In this document: positions 62,411 through 64,000 of the stretch, piece by piece
Numbering within the stretch: the first letter of the stretch is position 1
Layout: every line of letters begins with the position of its first letter
NCBI GenBank assembly: GCA_024434165.1
Contig: QMIW01000003.1
Coordinates: forward strand, 21,156-85,155
Direction: 5' to 3'
Source of the DNA: Chloroflexota bacterium
GTDB taxonomy: Bacteria; Chloroflexota; Anaerolineae; Anaerolineales; Villigracilaceae
DNA: 64,000 nucleotides
Program-made: the position numbers and the translations under genes
Notes under the pieces: generated by a model
Database searches by the model: none
What the model saw: the letters and a program-made list of their open reading frames with translations, nothing else
What the model was told of the DNA's origin: nothing

Positions 62411-64000
62411 TCAAAGCTTCGCAAACCGACTCACCACCTTCGCCGCGGAGGGAGGACGCTCCATCACCCCGCCCTGGTGGATCAGAATCGGCGTGCCTTC
62501 TTTGGCGTATGCCAGGTCCACATAGGCTTGACCCGTCAGAAAGCGCTCGGAGTCAATCGCGCAGGAGGTGACAAAGCCGATGCGCTCGCCCTTGCCATTC
62601 ACCACAGGGTCGCCGTTGTGCGCCATGCGCGTGCGCTGTTCGTCGAAGCGGAAGCGGATCACCACGCCTTTGCGTTCCTTCTCGCGCGCCACGAACGCAT
62701 CCCGCCCGATGAACCACGGCTTGTACGTCTTCACATACGAACCGAATCCGCCTTCGGCGACGCCCAAGTCTCGACCGTCAAACTTACCTGACCCCGCGCC
62801 CATCTCGTGACCGTACAACGGCAGACCTGCTTCTGTTCTCAAAGAATCGCGCGCGCCCAAACCGATGGGCTTCACGCCAAACGGCTCGCCCGCTTTCAGG
62901 ATCGCATTCCACAAATCAACCGCGCGCTCAGGGTGGACGAATAACTCGAACGCCATCTTCTCGCCCGTGTAACCCGTGCGAGAAACAATCAAGCCAAATC
63001 CGCCAATCACAGCATCACACAACTCCGTTCTCTTCAACCTGTTTACCTGTGTACGTGTGTACGTGTCTACCCCCATCGCCAGCAAAATGTCGCGCGATTT
63101 CGGTCCTTGAAGCGCAATATCAACCCGCATGGCAGAACCAGCCTTCGGGTCCCGCAGGTTGCGGATTTCGGCGTTGTAACCATACGTCCGCGCCCAGGGT
63201 CGGTCGTTGTCAATCCGCACCGTGCCGTCGCGCACCGCGGTCAGCCACGCGCGCACCTTGTCATCGTTCGACGCATTCACCACCACAAGATAATCCTCCC
63301 ATCCGCGCCGATACACCAGCGTATCGTCAATCACATCGGCGTCGGGCGTGAGGAAGTGCGTGTACAAACTTTCACCAGGCAGCAAACCGCCGCAGTCGTT
63401 GCCGCAAACCGTATCGAGGAAAGAGGCGGCATCCGCGCCGCGCACGTCGTACACGCCCATGTGCGAGACATCGAACAACCCCGCCGCCTGCCGCGTCGCC
63501 AAATGCTCCTCAAAGATGGATGTGTACACCACAGGCATTTCCCAGCCTGCAAAGGGGACCATTCTGCCGCCGAGGTCTCGATGAGTTTGATTCAACGCCG
63601 TTTTCTTTAACTCCCCTTCGACCTCATTCCACTCAAAAGGCGGCAGCGCCTCTTTCTTTGACGTGGAATTGATCCCAATGAACCAGGCTTTATCTTCGCC
63701 GTTGGCTGGTTCCGTTTTCGCCATCCGTTTATCCGCTTTCGCATCCGTTACTACGAACGGACCCGGCACACGCTTGGTGCTGAAATCTTTCGAGCCGTCC
63801 AAATTGAGCGAGGTGTATCCATCCGAAAGATCGCGCAGCCATGTTGCCACGGTAGAAGCATCCTTCACAGAAACAGATAATTGATAGGTGGTGTTATCCA
63901 CGTTCTTCAAGAAACCTTTGACAACGCCCTTGGGAGTTGCAATCGAAGTCACCTGAGTCTTGCCCTTCTTCAAGGCAGAGAGGTCAGACGAAGCGGCATA
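62411..64000 (-). CDS. gcvT: Aminomethyltransferase GcvT with long N-terminal extension (partial)
   Basis: T-protein of the glycine cleavage system, which moves the methylene group to tetrahydrofolate. The GcvT domain starts near LNQTHRDLGGRMVPFAGWEMPVVY and has GLFDVSHMG, GYTGEKMAFELFV, GLGARDSLRTEAGLPLYGHE and the C-terminal GHV-like barrel (GFVTSCAIDS). About 130 residues precede this domain in the window and the frame is still open at base 64000, so the gene begins beyond the right edge. The extension is not part of ordinary GcvT (about 365 aa) and I do not recognise it. The last 47 bp are repeated beyond the HEPN gene. Confidence 0.85.
   Translation of the reverse strand, partial: YAASSDLSALKKGKTQVTSIATPKGVVKGFLKNVDNTTYQLSVSVKDASTVATWLRDLSDGYTSLNLDGSKDFSTKRVPGPFVVTDAKADKRMAKTEPANGEDKAWFIGINSTSKKEALPPFEWNEVEGELKKTALNQTHRDLGGRMVPFAGWEMPVVYTSIFEEHLATRQAAGLFDVSHMGVYDVRGADAASFLDTVCGNDCGGLLPGESLYTHFLTPDADVIDDTLVYRRGWEDYLVVVNASNDDKVRAWLTAVRDGTVRIDNDRPWARTYGYNAEIRNLRDPKAGSAMRVDIALQGPKSRDILLAMGVDTYTRTQVNRLKRTELCDAVIGGFGLIVSRTGYTGEKMAFELFVHPERAVDLWNAILKAGEPFGVKPIGLGARDSLRTEAGLPLYGHEMGAGSGKFDGRDLGVAEGGFGSYVKTYKPWFIGRDAFVAREKERKGVVIRFRFDEQRTRMAHNGDPVVNGKGERIGFVTSCAIDSERFLTGQAYVDLAYAKEGTPILIHQGGVMERPPSAAKVVSRFAKL
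62421..62467. repeat. 47-bp direct repeat, copy 2 (gcvT 3' end)
   Basis: Coding copy of the repeat at 61636-61682; one base differs (GAG against GAA). It lies at the very end of gcvT. Confidence 0.75.

Noticed and set aside
1..64000. tRNA or rRNA genes, including a tRNA as attachment site
   Set aside because: No cloverleaf-type T-arm/anticodon pattern or rRNA sequence was noticed; the junction lies in a protein gene.

Overview
The window is a bacterial chromosome segment in which about 43 kb of a large integrative and conjugative-type mobile element (left and centre) joins an ordinary chromosomal region (right). The gene content (many Tad/T4SS-like membrane proteins, LCP, YifB, ExeM-type nuclease, YhhN, YdcZ, a GcvT with a long N-terminal extension, PIN and MNT/HEPN remnants, GC-rich coding with mini-repeats) fits a Chloroflexota bacterium of the Anaerolineae type. 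That placement is an inference from protein style, not a measured phylogeny.

Mobile element, from left of base 1 to about 43.33 kb. (a) 0-7.7 kb is defence cargo: an SNF2-type helicase with a DUF3883 tail (minus strand) and, divergent from it, a Gabija-like pair (OLD-family ATPase-TOPRIM nuclease GajA plus UvrD-like GajB). (b) 7.7-22.5 kb is a minus-strand conjugation-type operon. In order of transcription it holds a prepilin peptidase, a Cas4-like Fe-S protein, a VirB6/TrbL-like channel protein, a second prepilin peptidase, a small protein, a giant membrane-anchored STAND-like NTPase (1963 aa, apparently cargo), a DnaB-like ATPase, two related VirB2-like proteins, a PrgI/VirB3-like protein, a TadB-like protein, an M23 peptidase and a replication-relaxation-like protein. 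(c) 22.5-26.3 kb is a plus-strand cassette: LuxR-type regulator, RecA-fold protein, small helical protein and a divergent family B DNA polymerase. It is driven by a near-consensus, apparently leaderless promoter whose spacer carries a perfect GAAC-N4-GTTC (LexA/SOS-type) palindrome. (d) 26.3-39.4 kb is a minus-strand block with partition (ParA plus a duplicated RHH-like protein), a DnaA-domain-I replication protein whose gene contains an iteron-like array, a DUF192 protein, TadC, an LCP protein, a full-length YifB, Flp pilin, three TadE/G-like pseudopilins and two exported proteins. (e) 39.4-43.3 kb is the integration module: small membrane proteins, an excisionase-like protein, a promoter overlapped by a 14+14 bp palindrome, a 79-aa protein and a large serine integrase.

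The right end of the element lies inside a chromosomal yifB gene at about 43.32-43.34 kb. The chromosomal yifB reads normally up to its GGHNCL motif and then breaks. The integrase reading frame crosses the junction in the other direction. The element carries its own complete, diverged yifB at 30.05-31.6 kb, so it may replace the function it destroys.

Chromosomal side, 43.3-64 kb. It holds a DUF3592 protein, an ExeM/NucH-type secreted nuclease, a GT39-like membrane protein, an unusual pair (a Lys/Ala/Pro-rich histone-H1-like protein plus a MORC/Hsp90-type GHKL ATPase), YdcZ, Prs, YhhN, OsmC, a methyltransferase, a membrane protein, a broken PIN gene whose start is overwritten by a mini-repeat, a caspase-kinase fusion, an MNT/HEPN pair with a decayed HEPN gene bracketed by a 47-bp direct repeat of the gcvT end, and the 3' part of gcvT, which runs off the right edge. 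No tRNA, rRNA or CRISPR array was seen. No VirB4, VirD4, TadA/VirB11 or relaxase gene is in the window; if the element is self-transmissible they must lie to the left.
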